Origin: Shewanella cutis
GTDB lineage: Bacteria > Pseudomonadota > Gammaproteobacteria > Enterobacterales > Shewanellaceae
NCBI RefSeq assembly: GCF_022410515.1
Contig: NZ_JACSDI010000001.1
Location: forward strand, 868,001-932,000
Direction: 5' to 3'
DNA: 64,000 nt
In this document: positions 36,420 to 45,474 of the stretch, one piece after another
How the letters are laid out: the number at the start of each line of letters is the position of its first letter
Numbering within the stretch: the stretch's first letter is position 1
Notes under the pieces: model-generated
The model's input: only the letters and a program-made list of their open reading frames with translations
What the model was told of the DNA's origin: nothing
The model's database searches: none
Translations under genes and position numbers: made by a program

Positions 36420-36978
36420 TAAAAACATTCCTGTTGCGGACTATACCCTGTAACAGATGTCCCCCACCTGTTAATCGCCCGCTAATATATGTAAAATATT
36501 TCTTGTGATCAATAATTATTATCATTTGCACTATAATTTAATGCAAGTCACAATTTAAGTGGTTAATTGCTGTTAGGAATTAAAGCAATACTTTCACTAA
36601 ACTTATGGAATCAATGACATAAACAGTGAAAATGATGGATATTTATCATTAAAACCTTAAATCTATGGCGAAATTTTCGGAAAAGGAGATTTGCAGAACA
36701 GCATTTCATATCGTCAAACTTTAGATGGAAACTCGCGATCGCACTAAAATGGGGAAGTATGCAGAAATGTGATCCGCTTTTATCCCATCAGGGTTTACTT
36801 TGTTGAAATGACTTTTACGATAAATAACAAGAAAATCGTGAAATTAACCTCACATTTCTATTTGTGTCATCTAAGCTGATAGAGTGTGATTAAGATTGCT
36901 GTGGTCAAGCCACTTTTCGACTACCCTTAATTACGTGGTGACCATAAGGCTTAAGTTCATAAGAGGACACACTGGAGC
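36420..36978. other. Intergenic region between the TonB receptor and cheX
   Basis: A 559-bp divergent upstream region. The left part is AT-rich and contains the Fur box at 36511-36529. I see no gene or strong hairpin in the remainder, which should hold the cheX promoter. Confidence 0.6.
36511..36529. promoter_or_regulatory. Fur box upstream of the TonB receptor
   Basis: The 19-bp AATAATTATTATCATTTGC, read on the minus strand, resembles the Fur consensus GATAATGATAATCATTATC with a strong central ATGATAAT. It sits about 92 bp upstream of the receptor start codon. Confidence 0.7.
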
Positions 36979-37443
36979 ATGAACGTCAATTTTATTAATC
37001 CTTTTTTGCAGTCGCTGCTCAATGTTATTTCGACCATGGCCAGCCTAGAGCTCACGCCAGGTAAACCACAAATAAAAACTGACAACTTAGCCAAAGGCGA
37101 TGTATCAGGTTTAATTGGTATGGTTGGGCCGCAAACCAAAGGCTCACTTTCAATTACGTTTGAGCAAAAACTCGTACTGCAAATCATGCAAAATATGCTG
37201 GGTGAGAACCCCGGCAAAATAAATGAAGAAGTGACTGATTTGGTGGGTGAAATCACTAATATGGTTACGGGCGGCGCAAAAAATCTTTTAGGACAAAAGG
37301 GTTACGAATTCGAAATGGCAACTCCAATGGTAGTGTCAGGCCAAGGGCATACTATTTCCCATAAAGCCAACGGCACCAAAATCATCATGCCATTTACCAG
37401 CTCGTACGGAACCGCATATATCGAAGTTTGCTTCGAAAGTTAA
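36979..37443 (+). CDS. cheX: Chemotaxis phosphatase CheX
   Basis: A 154-aa CheX/CheC-type protein that dephosphorylates CheY-P. The catalytic E-x-x-N motif is EITN within VGEITNMVTGGAKN (near residue 91), and the C-terminal half alternates strands and helices as in the CheC/CheX/FliY fold. It is encoded away from other chemotaxis genes. CTGGAG lies just upstream of the ATG. Confidence 0.9.
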   Translation: MNVNFINPFLQSLLNVISTMASLELTPGKPQIKTDNLAKGDVSGLIGMVGPQTKGSLSITFEQKLVLQIMQNMLGENPGKINEEVTDLVGEITNMVTGGAKNLLGQKGYEFEMATPMVVSGQGHTISHKANGTKIIMPFTSSYGTAYIEVCFES

Positions 37444-37574
37444 TGAGAGCGTGCAACGCCAAGTCATAACATTGGGTTTATGTTGTACTAAAACCTCGCG
37501 TGTTGGGTAACGTTTATTAATAATGTTTGCCTAAACTATAGCGGTGCAAATCAATTAACCTTATGCTAAATAAA

Positions 37575-37602
37575 GAAAAACGGCGCATTTGCGCCGTTTT
37601 GT
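37575..37602. terminator. Bidirectional terminator between cheX and alr
   Basis: AAAACGGCGC (37577-37586) and GCGCCGTTTT (37591-37600) form a perfect 10-bp stem with a 4-nt loop. It can serve the convergent cheX and alr genes. Confidence 0.9.
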
Positions 37603-37620
37603 TATTCTTATAGCATCAGG

Positions 37621-38697
37621 CTATGCTAAGCAAACAGCGACTCTCGGAGTCAGCTTAGTCACTAGCTCATAGGCGATAGTGCCAATATGCTCAGCGACTT
37701 CTTCAACAGGTAAAGCCTGACCCCAAAGCAAAACATCATCACCTACCTGATCTGTTGCATCATGGCCTAAATCCACTGTTAACATATCCATAGACACACG
37801 GCCAACAATCGGCACTCTGCGGCCATTTATCCATACAGGCGTGCCTTCCGGTGCATTACGTGGATAGCCATCACCATAACCAATCGCGACAACGCCAAGA
37901 CGAGTATCTTGTTTGGCTGTCCAGTAACAACCATAACCTACGGGTTGATTCGCTTTGTGCTCGCGCACCGCTATCAAACGTGAAACCAAGTTCATTGCAG
38001 GGATCAAACCATGATTTGCGCCGCAATCTCCAGTAACGGGTGACACACCATACATCGCAATGCCTGGACGGATCCAATCACCTTGGCTCTTCGGCCAATA
38101 AAGCGCACCCGCAGAGTTGGCTAAGGTTCTAAACCCAGGTAAATCCGCAGTTAACTGGTTAAAAGTGTGCATTTGCACTTGGGTATAATGATTGTCGGGC
38201 TCGTCGGCACAGGCAAAGTGAGTCATCAGATGGATAGGCTTGGCGACATTTTCACAGGCCATCAAACGCGAATAAACCGCTGAGAACTGTTCAGGCGTGA
38301 CCCCTAAACGATGCATCCCCGAATCGACTTTTAGCCACACTGTGACAGGTTTCGTTAAGTGTGCCTGTTCTAACATCTCGATTTGCGATTCGTGATGCAC
38401 CACAGTATCAATATCGTGCTCCACCAGCAAAGGTAAGTCTGTGCTGCGAAAAAAGCCCTCAAGCAATAATAAGCGCGCCTTAATACCGCCTGCGCGCAGC
38501 TCTAATGCCTCTTCCAAACGGGCTAAGCCGAAACCATCGGCATTGTTTAAGCATTTGGCGACATTTAATAATCCATGACCATAACCATTGGCTTTCACCA
38601 CAGCCATGACTTGACTGCTGCTCGCCTGCTGGCGTAAAACGGCGAGGTTGTTTTGCAGTGCACTACTGCTAATTTCTGCTCGGGGAAAAGGTTTCAA
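37621..38697 (-). CDS. alr: Alanine racemase
   Basis: A PLP enzyme interconverting L- and D-alanine for peptidoglycan, 358 aa. The PLP lysine is in [13 protein letters not shown] (about 30-42), the catalytic tyrosine is in GIAMYGVSP near 250, and [13 protein letters not shown] near 295 is the conserved C-terminal segment. The start is TTG at 38697 with AAGG upstream; no ATG fits. It is 76 bp downstream of dnaB on the same strand, the usual dnaB-alr order. Confidence 0.96.
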   Translation of the reverse strand: MKPFPRAEISSSALQNNLAVLRQQASSSQVMAVVKANGYGHGLLNVAKCLNNADGFGLARLEEALELRAGGIKARLLLLEGFFRSTDLPLLVEHDIDTVVHHESQIEMLEQAHLTKPVTVWLKVDSGMHRLGVTPEQFSAVYSRLMACENVAKPIHLMTHFACADEPDNHYTQVQMHTFNQLTADLPGFRTLANSAGALYWPKSQGDWIRPGIAMYGVSPVTGDCGANHGLIPAMNLVSRLIAVREHKANQPVGYGCYWTAKQDTRLGVVAIGYGDGYPRNAPEGTPVWINGRRVPIVGRVSMDMLTVDLGHDATDQVGDDVLLWGQALPVEEVAEHIGTIAYELVTKLTPRVAVCLA

Positions 38698-38773
38698 AAT
38701 TTGCCTTGTCTATTTGGAAAAGTCAGGAAATACAAAGAATACATAAGCCACGCTTATCTTCTAACACCGGGAA

Positions 38774-40180
38774 TTAATCTTCTTCAAACTGAGGACCTGC
38801 ATAGTTATCAAAACGGGAAAACTGACCTTGGAATGTTAAACGCACTCGTCCAATCGGGCCGTTACGCTGTTTACCGATAATGATTTCTGCCGTGCCCTTA
38901 TCCGGAGAGTCGTTGTTATACACCTCATCACGGTAAATAAACATGATGAGATCCGCATCCTGCTCAATAGAGCCTGATTCACGTAAGTCAGAGTTAACAG
39001 GGCGCTTATCGGCACGTTGTTCGAGCGAGCGGTTAAGCTGGGAAAGTGCGATAACAGGGATCTCCAACTCTTTTGCTAATGCTTTGAGAGAACGAGAGAT
39101 CTCAGCAATTTCAAGGGTACGGTTGTCCGATAATGCAGGTACTTGCATCAGCTGCAAGTAGTCGACCATGATCATCGATAACCCGCCATGTTCGCGGGCA
39201 ATACGGCGGGCTCGGCTGCGTACTTCAGTGGGCGTTAAGCCCGAACCATCATCGATATACATCTTGCCCTGCTCAAGCATAATACCCATGGTTGAGGATA
39301 CCCGCGCCCAATCCTCATCATCGAGTTGTCCAGTACGGATTTTGGTTTGGTCAACACGCCCTAAAGAGGCCAACATACGCATCATGATCTGTTCTGAGGG
39401 CATCTCGAGGCTGAAAATAAGCACGGGCTTGTCTTCATTCATCGCCGCCTGTTCACACAGGTTCATCGCAAAGGTGGTTTTACCCATCGACGGACGCGCG
39501 GCGACGATAATCAAGTCGCCAGATTGGAAGCCAGCCGTCATTTTATCGAGATCGCTAAAACCACTCGATACCCCTGTCACACCGTTGTGCGGGTTATTGT
39601 AGAGCTGCTCAATTTTATCGACGGTCTTTTCAAGAATGGTTTTAATGCCTTCGGGACCTTCGTTGGCATTGGTGCGCTGCTCGGCAATCTTAAAGACTTT
39701 ACTCTCGGCTAAATCGAGTAAAGCGCTGGAATCACGGCCTTCGGGATTATAACCCGCATCAGCAATCTCATGGGCGACGCGGATCATCTCGCGTACTACG
39801 GCGCGCTCACGGACAATTTCAGCATAGGAAACAATGTTACCCGCGCTCGGGGTGTTTTTGGCAATCTCACCCAAGTAGGCAAAGCCGCCCGCTTCTTCGA
39901 GTTGGTTTTCAAGTTCAAGTTGTTCGGAAACCGTAATTAAGTCGATGGGTTGGCCAGTTTCGACTAAACGGTGCATGGCGGCAAAAATCATCCGGTGCGA
40001 GCGAGAATAAAAATCCTCTTTAACTACCGTTTCAGCCACTTTATCCCAAGCGTCGGCGTCTAACATGAGGCCACCTAATACCGATTGTTCAGCCTCAATT
40101 GAATGCGGCGGCAGCTTGAGGCTATCGACCTGCAAATCCCTTGGCTTACTCTTAGGCTTAAAAGCACCTTGTTGTGACAT
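38774..40180 (-). CDS. dnaB: Replicative DNA helicase
   Basis: The hexameric helicase at the replication fork, 468 aa from the ATG at 40180 with GGGAG upstream. A longer frame to 40282 has no family match in its first 34 residues. The N-terminal domain (PPHSIEAEQSVLGGLM) is followed by the RecA-type ATPase with Walker A ARPSMGKT near 230, Walker B IMVDYLQLM and the GSIEQDADLIMF arginine-finger region. No intein interrupts it. Confidence 0.97.
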   Translation of the reverse strand: MSQQGAFKPKSKPRDLQVDSLKLPPHSIEAEQSVLGGLMLDADAWDKVAETVVKEDFYSRSHRMIFAAMHRLVETGQPIDLITVSEQLELENQLEEAGGFAYLGEIAKNTPSAGNIVSYAEIVRERAVVREMIRVAHEIADAGYNPEGRDSSALLDLAESKVFKIAEQRTNANEGPEGIKTILEKTVDKIEQLYNNPHNGVTGVSSGFSDLDKMTAGFQSGDLIIVAARPSMGKTTFAMNLCEQAAMNEDKPVLIFSLEMPSEQIMMRMLASLGRVDQTKIRTGQLDDEDWARVSSTMGIMLEQGKMYIDDGSGLTPTEVRSRARRIAREHGGLSMIMVDYLQLMQVPALSDNRTLEIAEISRSLKALAKELEIPVIALSQLNRSLEQRADKRPVNSDLRESGSIEQDADLIMFIYRDEVYNNDSPDKGTAEIIIGKQRNGPIGRVRLTFQGQFSRFDNYAGPQFEED

Positions 40181-40304
40181 TAACACTCCCGATTTCCAAC
40201 AACTTAACAAAATATGATATAAAACCCGCGTCAAGCAAACAGGTTGTTTACACAAACCTGTTATCTCTCCCAACGGACACACTAACTAAAAATAAGGAAA
40301 GAAC

Positions 40305-42503
40305 ATGCGTATTGCATTGGTTGCAGCCTTAGTACTGACCTCTGGCATAACAACTGCCGATGAAGGGCAATGGCAACCTTATCAAATGCCTTCTATTGCA
40401 GACAAACTCAGCGCGCGTGGAATTGATATTCCCGCAGACAAGCTGGCCGATCTCACCAGTTACCCAATGAACGCCGTTGTCGGGCTGGGCTATTGTACCG
40501 CCAGTTTTGTCTCGCCCCAAGGGCTAGTTGTGACAAACCATCATTGTGCCTACAAGGCGATACAATATAACACTAAGAAAGAGCATAACTATCTCGAACA
40601 AGGCTTTTTAGCCACCTCAATGGATAAAGAACCTTCGGCTGGCCCCAATGAGCGTTTATACATCACTGAAGCCGTGACGGATGTCACCAGCGAGGTGACA
40701 AAAGACTTAAGCCCAGATCCACTAAAACGTTATGAAGAAATTGAGAATCACAGTAAAGCCTTAATCAAAAGCTGTGAGGCCGATGATAACTACCGCTGTA
40801 ATGTTCGTAGCTTCCACAATGGCTTGGAATATTATCTGATCAAACAATTGATGATCCGCGATGTGCGCCTAGTATACGCGCCACCTGAAAGTGTTGGCGG
40901 TTATGGTGGTGATATTGATAACTACGAATACCCACGCCACTCGGGTGATTTTGCCTTCCTACGGGCTTATGTGGGTAAAGATGGCAAGCCCGCAGCTTAC
41001 GCGGAGGATAACATTCCTTATACGCCCAAAAGCTATTTAAAAGTGAATGCTGATGGCGTGAAAGCGGGCGATGGTGTGTTTGTGGCAGGCTATCCTGGCA
41101 CGACCAACCGTTACAACCTCACCAGTGAGCTTAAATTTGCTAGCGACTGGCTGTATCCAACACAGGCAAAACGTTATCAATTACAGATTGATACCATTGA
41201 AGCCATGGGGCAGAAAGATGCCGACATCGCCATTAAATATGCGGGCAATATGGCGTCAATGGCGAACCGCATGAAAAAGCTCAACGGTCTACTTGCCGGT
41301 TTTAAAGCCACGGATATCGTGGGCATTAAGCAGCAACGTGAAAATGACTTTCTGGCATGGTTAACCAAAAACCCAAACCTTAACCAGAATCTCATCAGCG
41401 AACTAGAAGTGTTACTGGCCGAGCAGCAACTGCAAACTCAAACCAATTATTATTTCACCAATGCTCAATCGAGCACGCTACTCACCGCGGCCAACAACCT
41501 CTATCGCCTAGCCAAAGAAAAGCAAAAGAGCGATGCTGAGCGTGAAATCGGTTACCAAGAGCGCGACTTAGCCATGTTCAGCTCACGCTTAAAACGTATC
41601 GATTCTAGTTTTGATGTTAAAGTCGATAAAACCCTGTGGTTACAAGATTTAAATGCTTATTTATCACAGCCAAATCGCGTTACAGCCTTAGACAATATGC
41701 TGAATTTGGACGATAAAAACGTTAGCCTAGAAGCGAAACTCGATGGTTTATATTCGCTGACCACTCTGACAGACCAAGCGCAACGTTTGGCCTGGATGGA
41801 CGCCGATGCTAAAGCCTTCGAAACCAGCAGCGATCCGTTTATCCGCCTTGCAGTCGCGCTATACGACACCAATATGGCCCAGGAAAAGGCAGAAAAAATC
41901 CTTGCGGGTAAATTGTCTACCGCTCGCCCGGCCTATATGGCTGCCGTTATCGACTACTACAAAGCCAACAACTGGCCAGTGTATCCCGATGCTAACGGTA
42001 CGCTGCGCATCAGCTACGGTATGGTCGATGGTTATCAGTCCCGCGATGCGCTCTATAAACAGCCATTTACTCGCCTCGATGGTATTGTAGCCAAGCACAC
42101 TGGCGTTGAGCCCTATAATGCCCCGAAAAAATTGCTCGATGCAATTCACGAGCAACGTTTTGGCGATCACTTAGTTAAATCAGTGTATCAAGATCCCCGT
42201 GGTTGGATTTGCCGTCTGTTCTCTTGCTTAGATAAACCAGAAGAATTTAACTCAGTGCCGGTTAACTTCTTATCGAGTGTCGATACCACGGGGGGCAACT
42301 CAGGTTCGCCAGTCTTCAACGGTAAAGGAGAACTCGTTGGTCTTAACTTCGACTCTACCTATGAAGCGATTACCAAAGATTGGTTCTTCAATCCAACCAT
42401 AACTCGCGCAGTTCATGTGGATATCCGTTATATCCTATGGATGATGGATGAAGTTGACCATGCCGATAATCTGATTAAAGAACTGGATTTAGTGAGGAAC
42501 TAA
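40305..42503 (+). CDS. S46 family dipeptidyl peptidase, probably DPP11 type
   Basis: A 732-aa secreted serine peptidase with a chymotrypsin-like fold. It has a signal peptide (residues 1-18), His in VVTNHHCAYK near 80, Asp in DNYEYPRHSGDF near 224 and Ser666 in GGNSGSPVF. The residue 18 positions after the catalytic Ser, which sets substrate choice in the family, is Ser684 here (NFDSTYE). From memory of the family literature, Gly there marks DPP7, while Arg or Ser marks the Asp/Glu-specific DPP11. It should release acidic dipeptides in the periplasm for amino acid uptake. A strong terminator follows. Confidence 0.9.
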   Translation: MRIALVAALVLTSGITTADEGQWQPYQMPSIADKLSARGIDIPADKLADLTSYPMNAVVGLGYCTASFVSPQGLVVTNHHCAYKAIQYNTKKEHNYLEQGFLATSMDKEPSAGPNERLYITEAVTDVTSEVTKDLSPDPLKRYEEIENHSKALIKSCEADDNYRCNVRSFHNGLEYYLIKQLMIRDVRLVYAPPESVGGYGGDIDNYEYPRHSGDFAFLRAYVGKDGKPAAYAEDNIPYTPKSYLKVNADGVKAGDGVFVAGYPGTTNRYNLTSELKFASDWLYPTQAKRYQLQIDTIEAMGQKDADIAIKYAGNMASMANRMKKLNGLLAGFKATDIVGIKQQRENDFLAWLTKNPNLNQNLISELEVLLAEQQLQTQTNYYFTNAQSSTLLTAANNLYRLAKEKQKSDAEREIGYQERDLAMFSSRLKRIDSSFDVKVDKTLWLQDLNAYLSQPNRVTALDNMLNLDDKNVSLEAKLDGLYSLTTLTDQAQRLAWMDADAKAFETSSDPFIRLAVALYDTNMAQEKAEKILAGKLSTARPAYMAAVIDYYKANNWPVYPDANGTLRISYGMVDGYQSRDALYKQPFTRLDGIVAKHTGVEPYNAPKKLLDAIHEQRFGDHLVKSVYQDPRGWICRLFSCLDKPEEFNSVPVNFLSSVDTTGGNSGSPVFNGKGELVGLNFDSTYEAITKDWFFNPTITRAVHVDIRYILWMMDEVDHADNLIKELDLVRN

Positions 42504-42590
42504 TTACTGATTAGTATTTTTTGATAAATGATAATGGAATTACCCAAGATTAAACCATTTTATTTAATCAGTATAAATTAAGCATCTTTC

Positions 42591-42630
42591 AAAACCGTTC
42601 AAGGAATACTCCTTGGACGGTTTTTTATTT
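42591..42630 (+). terminator. Terminator of the S46 peptidase gene
   Basis: A stem of about 14 bp (42591-42604 with 42611-42624, one T-G pair) with a 6-nt loop, followed by a T-rich run. Confidence 0.9.
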
Positions 42631-42985
42631 AAGGTAATTTATCAATTTGTGATGTACCGCATTATCAAGTCACCATAGACTTAACCAAATCATCTTAATT
42701 AGCATTATTTAAAGCAAGGCTAAACATGGACAATTTGTCTAACCTAAAATTAAAAACCAGTGATAAACCCCACATTAACCAACAAATTTCAACTTAAGCC
42801 TTTTAAATACAAAAAATAGTGATAGGAAACCAATAGAAATCAATCAAAATACTGAATTAAAACAATAAAAATATAATAAACCAATGTAAAACCATCAAAA
42901 AAAATATTATTTTCACTTCTAAAAAAACCTAAAAAACCGCTAATAAAACCATTAAAAACGCCTGCTTTATCAAAAATAATGAAAC

Positions 42986-43027
42986 TTGATCGCCATCATG
43001 TTTTTACCACTTTCAATTTCCTATCAT
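42986..43027 (+). promoter_or_regulatory. Class II Fnr/EtrA-type promoter of hydA
   Basis: TTGAT-CGCC-ATCAT (42986-42999) matches the Fnr consensus in 9 of 10 core positions, and TATCAT (43022-43027) is a good -10 element. A start of transcription near 43034 would place the site at -41.5, the standard class II position. The leader would be about 108 nt. Confidence 0.65.
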
Positions 43028-43142
43028 CCCGCCGTCTAAAAATTCAAAAATAAGCTTTTGTTGCCAACATAAGCTGCTTAATAAATACATTAAATAACAC
43101 TGAACACTTAATTCAGGTTGAAAATGAGGAACGCAAAATCCT

Positions 43143-44375
43143 ATGACAACGACAACTTATCAACCGGGAGAAATCCAAGGGCTGATCAAGATTAATGCAT
43201 CCAAATGTAAGGGATGTGATGCCTGTAAACAGTTCTGCCCAACCCATGCCATTCATGGCGCTTCGGGTGCAGTACACTCTATCGATGAAGATAAATGCTT
43301 AAGCTGCGGACAGTGTTTAATCAACTGCCCCTTTAGCGCTATTGAGGAAACCCACAGCGCCCTTGAAACCGTGATTAAAAAGCTTGCCGATAAAAATACC
43401 ACTGTGGTCGGGATTATCGCGCCTGCGGTGCGAGTAGCGATTGGTGAAGAATTTGGTTTAGGCACGGGCGAACTCGTGACAGGTAAGCTTTACGGTGCCA
43501 TGAATCAAGCAGGCTTTAAGATTTTTGACTGTAACTTCGCCGCCGATTTAACCATTATGGAAGAAGGCAGTGAGTTTATTCATCGCCTGCATGCCAATGT
43601 GAAAGGTGAAGCAAACGCAGGCCCATTGCCGCAATTTACCTCCTGCTGCCCAGGCTGGGTGCGTTACCTTGAAACCCGCTACCCTGCACTTTTACCCAAC
43701 CTATCGACAGCTAAATCACCCCAGCAAATGGCTGGCGCTGTCGCCAAAACCTACGGCGCCAAGGTATATCAAATGCAGCCAGAGAATATTTTCACTGTCT
43801 CTGTGATGCCTTGTACCTCGAAAAAACTCGAAGCCTCACGCCCTGAATTTAACTCGGCTTGGCAATACCATCAGGAACATGGGGGGAACTCGCCTTCGTA
43901 CCAAGATATTGATGCTGTGCTGACCACAAGGGAAATGGCTCAATTGCTCAAAATGCTCGATATCGATCTCGCGAATACCGAGGAATATCAAGGCGATAGT
44001 TTGTTCTCTGAATACACTGGCGCGGGCACAATTTTTGGAACAACCGGCGGGGTGATGGAAGCGGCGCTGCGTACCGCCCATAAGGTACTTACAGGAACTG
44101 AAATGGCTAAGCTGGAATTTGAACCCGTACGCGGGCTAAAAGGCGTCAAATCAGCCTCTGTCAGTCTGTTTGATACAGAGCTTAACCAAGATGTGACCGT
44201 CAATGTCGCCGTAGTGCACGACATGGGTAACAACATCGAACCCGTGCTGCGCGATGTGATGGCGGGCACTTCGCCCTATCACTTTATCGAGGTGATGAAC
44301 TGCGCTGGCGGTTGCGTCAACGGCGGAGGCCAACCTATTGAAGGTAAAGGCTCTTCTTGGCTGGGTAACATTTAA
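43143..44375 (+). CDS. hydA: [FeFe] hydrogenase large (catalytic) subunit
   Basis: The catalytic subunit of a dimeric periplasmic [FeFe] hydrogenase, 410 aa. Two ferredoxin [4Fe-4S] motifs lie at Cys22/25/28/32 and Cys52/55/58/62. The H-cluster signatures are TSCCPGW near 165, MPCTSKK near 221 and EVMNCAGGCVNGGGQP near 382. It has no signal peptide of its own; in this group it crosses the membrane together with the Tat-bearing small subunit. In Shewanella this enzyme mainly evolves H2 from fermentative reductant in the absence of electron acceptors, which is family knowledge. It is first in a seven-gene operon behind an Fnr-type promoter. Confidence 0.97.
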   Translation: MTTTTYQPGEIQGLIKINASKCKGCDACKQFCPTHAIHGASGAVHSIDEDKCLSCGQCLINCPFSAIEETHSALETVIKKLADKNTTVVGIIAPAVRVAIGEEFGLGTGELVTGKLYGAMNQAGFKIFDCNFAADLTIMEEGSEFIHRLHANVKGEANAGPLPQFTSCCPGWVRYLETRYPALLPNLSTAKSPQQMAGAVAKTYGAKVYQMQPENIFTVSVMPCTSKKLEASRPEFNSAWQYHQEHGGNSPSYQDIDAVLTTREMAQLLKMLDIDLANTEEYQGDSLFSEYTGAGTIFGTTGGVMEAALRTAHKVLTGTEMAKLEFEPVRGLKGVKSASVSLFDTELNQDVTVNVAVVHDMGNNIEPVLRDVMAGTSPYHFIEVMNCAGGCVNGGGQPIEGKGSSWLGNI

Positions 44376-44387
44376 CGGGAAACAGAA

Positions 44388-44708
44388 ATGAACAAGAAAA
44401 AACACCTATTTGCCGAGGACAGTTTCTTTCTGTCACGCCGTAAATTTATGGCTGTCGGCGCTGCGTTTGTGGCTGCGCTTGCGATCCCCATCGGCTGGTT
44501 TACCTGCAAGCTTGAACGCCGTAATGAGTACATTAAGGCCAGAAGCCAAGGGCTATACAAGGACGACAGCCTAGCAAAAACCCGCGTCAGCCATGCTAAC
44601 CCCGCGGTAGAAAAATACTACAAAGAATTCGGTGGCGAGCCATTAGGACATATGTCCCACGAGCTACTGCACACCCACTTTGTCGATCGCACCAAATTAA
44701 ACTCTTGA
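44388..44708 (+). CDS. hydB: [FeFe] hydrogenase small subunit with Tat signal
   Basis: A 106-aa partner that wraps around HydA and carries it to the periplasm. The twin-arginine motif is SRRKFM at 16-21, followed by a hydrophobic stretch (VGAAFVAALAIPIGW). The rest (RNEYIKARSQGLYKDD, EFGGEPLGHMSHELLHTHF split) matches the small subunit of periplasmic hydrogenases of Desulfovibrio type. It follows hydA by 12 bp. Confidence 0.94.
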   Translation: MNKKKHLFAEDSFFLSRRKFMAVGAAFVAALAIPIGWFTCKLERRNEYIKARSQGLYKDDSLAKTRVSHANPAVEKYYKEFGGEPLGHMSHELLHTHFVDRTKLNS

Positions 44709-44721
44709 TTGGAGATGATAA

Positions 44722-45405
44722 ATGCATCAAGAACATGATATGAGACCTATTTTAAAACATCCGCTAAACGTCAGGATCTTCCACTACATCCTGCTGCTCA
44801 GCTTTTTGCCGTTAGCCGCAACAGGTTTGTTATTGTTTTTTAAACCGCTTTCCCAGGAAGGTATGCAGCTAACCTATGATGTGCACATCATTGCAGGGAT
44901 TGTTATGGCCCTCGATGCCGTGGCATTTACCATCATGGCATTCGATCGAGTGGTACAGTTTATCGCCCGCGTGTTTAGCTTCTCAGGGCGTGATGTGAAA
45001 TGGTTTATGGTGTTAGGCGGCTACCCTCAGAAATTCTTACTGGGTAAAAAAGTGCCTATTCCACCAATGAACAAATACAACTCTGGCCAAAAGCTATTTG
45101 GTGCCTGCGTACTGATTGGCGGCACCGTGCTTATCCTCTCCGGTTTAGTGCTGTGGCTCATTCCCCACGCTGCGCCGCGGGATATAGTGTGGTTTTTAGG
45201 TCAGGCCCATCTAGTGTCAGGCTTAGTGTTAACCGCCTTCTTGCCCGTGCATTTATTCCTTGCGGTGTACCGCTTTGATGATTTCAAGGCCATGATGATC
45301 CACGGTAATGTGCCTTACCATGATGCCGCCGAGTACACCCCTTTGTGGGTTAAAAATGAAATTGCCCCCGTCGCCACTAACGGTGAACAACTGACCAGCA
45401 AATAG
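44722..45405 (+). CDS. Cytochrome b membrane subunit (formate dehydrogenase gamma type)
   Basis: A 227-aa, four-span di-haem cytochrome b of the FdnI/FdhC family. It begins with HPLNVRIFHYILLLSF containing a haem-ligand His, and has HIIAGIVMALDA near 58 and HLVSGLVLTAFLPVHLFLA near 167-185 with further ligands. In S. oneidensis the equivalent gene is called fdhC. It links the periplasmic hydrogenase to the quinone pool; no formate dehydrogenase catalytic gene is present here. It is 13 bp after hydB. Confidence 0.9.
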   Translation: MHQEHDMRPILKHPLNVRIFHYILLLSFLPLAATGLLLFFKPLSQEGMQLTYDVHIIAGIVMALDAVAFTIMAFDRVVQFIARVFSFSGRDVKWFMVLGGYPQKFLLGKKVPIPPMNKYNSGQKLFGACVLIGGTVLILSGLVLWLIPHAAPRDIVWFLGQAHLVSGLVLTAFLPVHLFLAVYRFDDFKAMMIHGNVPYHDAAEYTPLWVKNEIAPVATNGEQLTSK

Positions 45406-45474
45406 CTAAGTCTTCTGCGGCAGTTGCACACGACTGCCGCATTTTCGCATTCACACTCAAGGGCATAGATAACC

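Larger units (their letters stand above)
42504..43142. other. Intergenic region upstream of the hydrogenase operon
   Basis: A 639-bp region holding the S46 gene terminator at 42591-42626, then about 300 bp of very A-rich sequence with A-tracts, and the hydA promoter at 42986-43027. No ORF that I can support. Confidence 0.6.

Noticed and set aside
40181..40282. A 34-residue N-terminal extension of DnaB
   Set aside because: Cys-rich, unlike any DnaB start, and without a ribosome site. The ATG at 40180 has GGGAG and matches the family.
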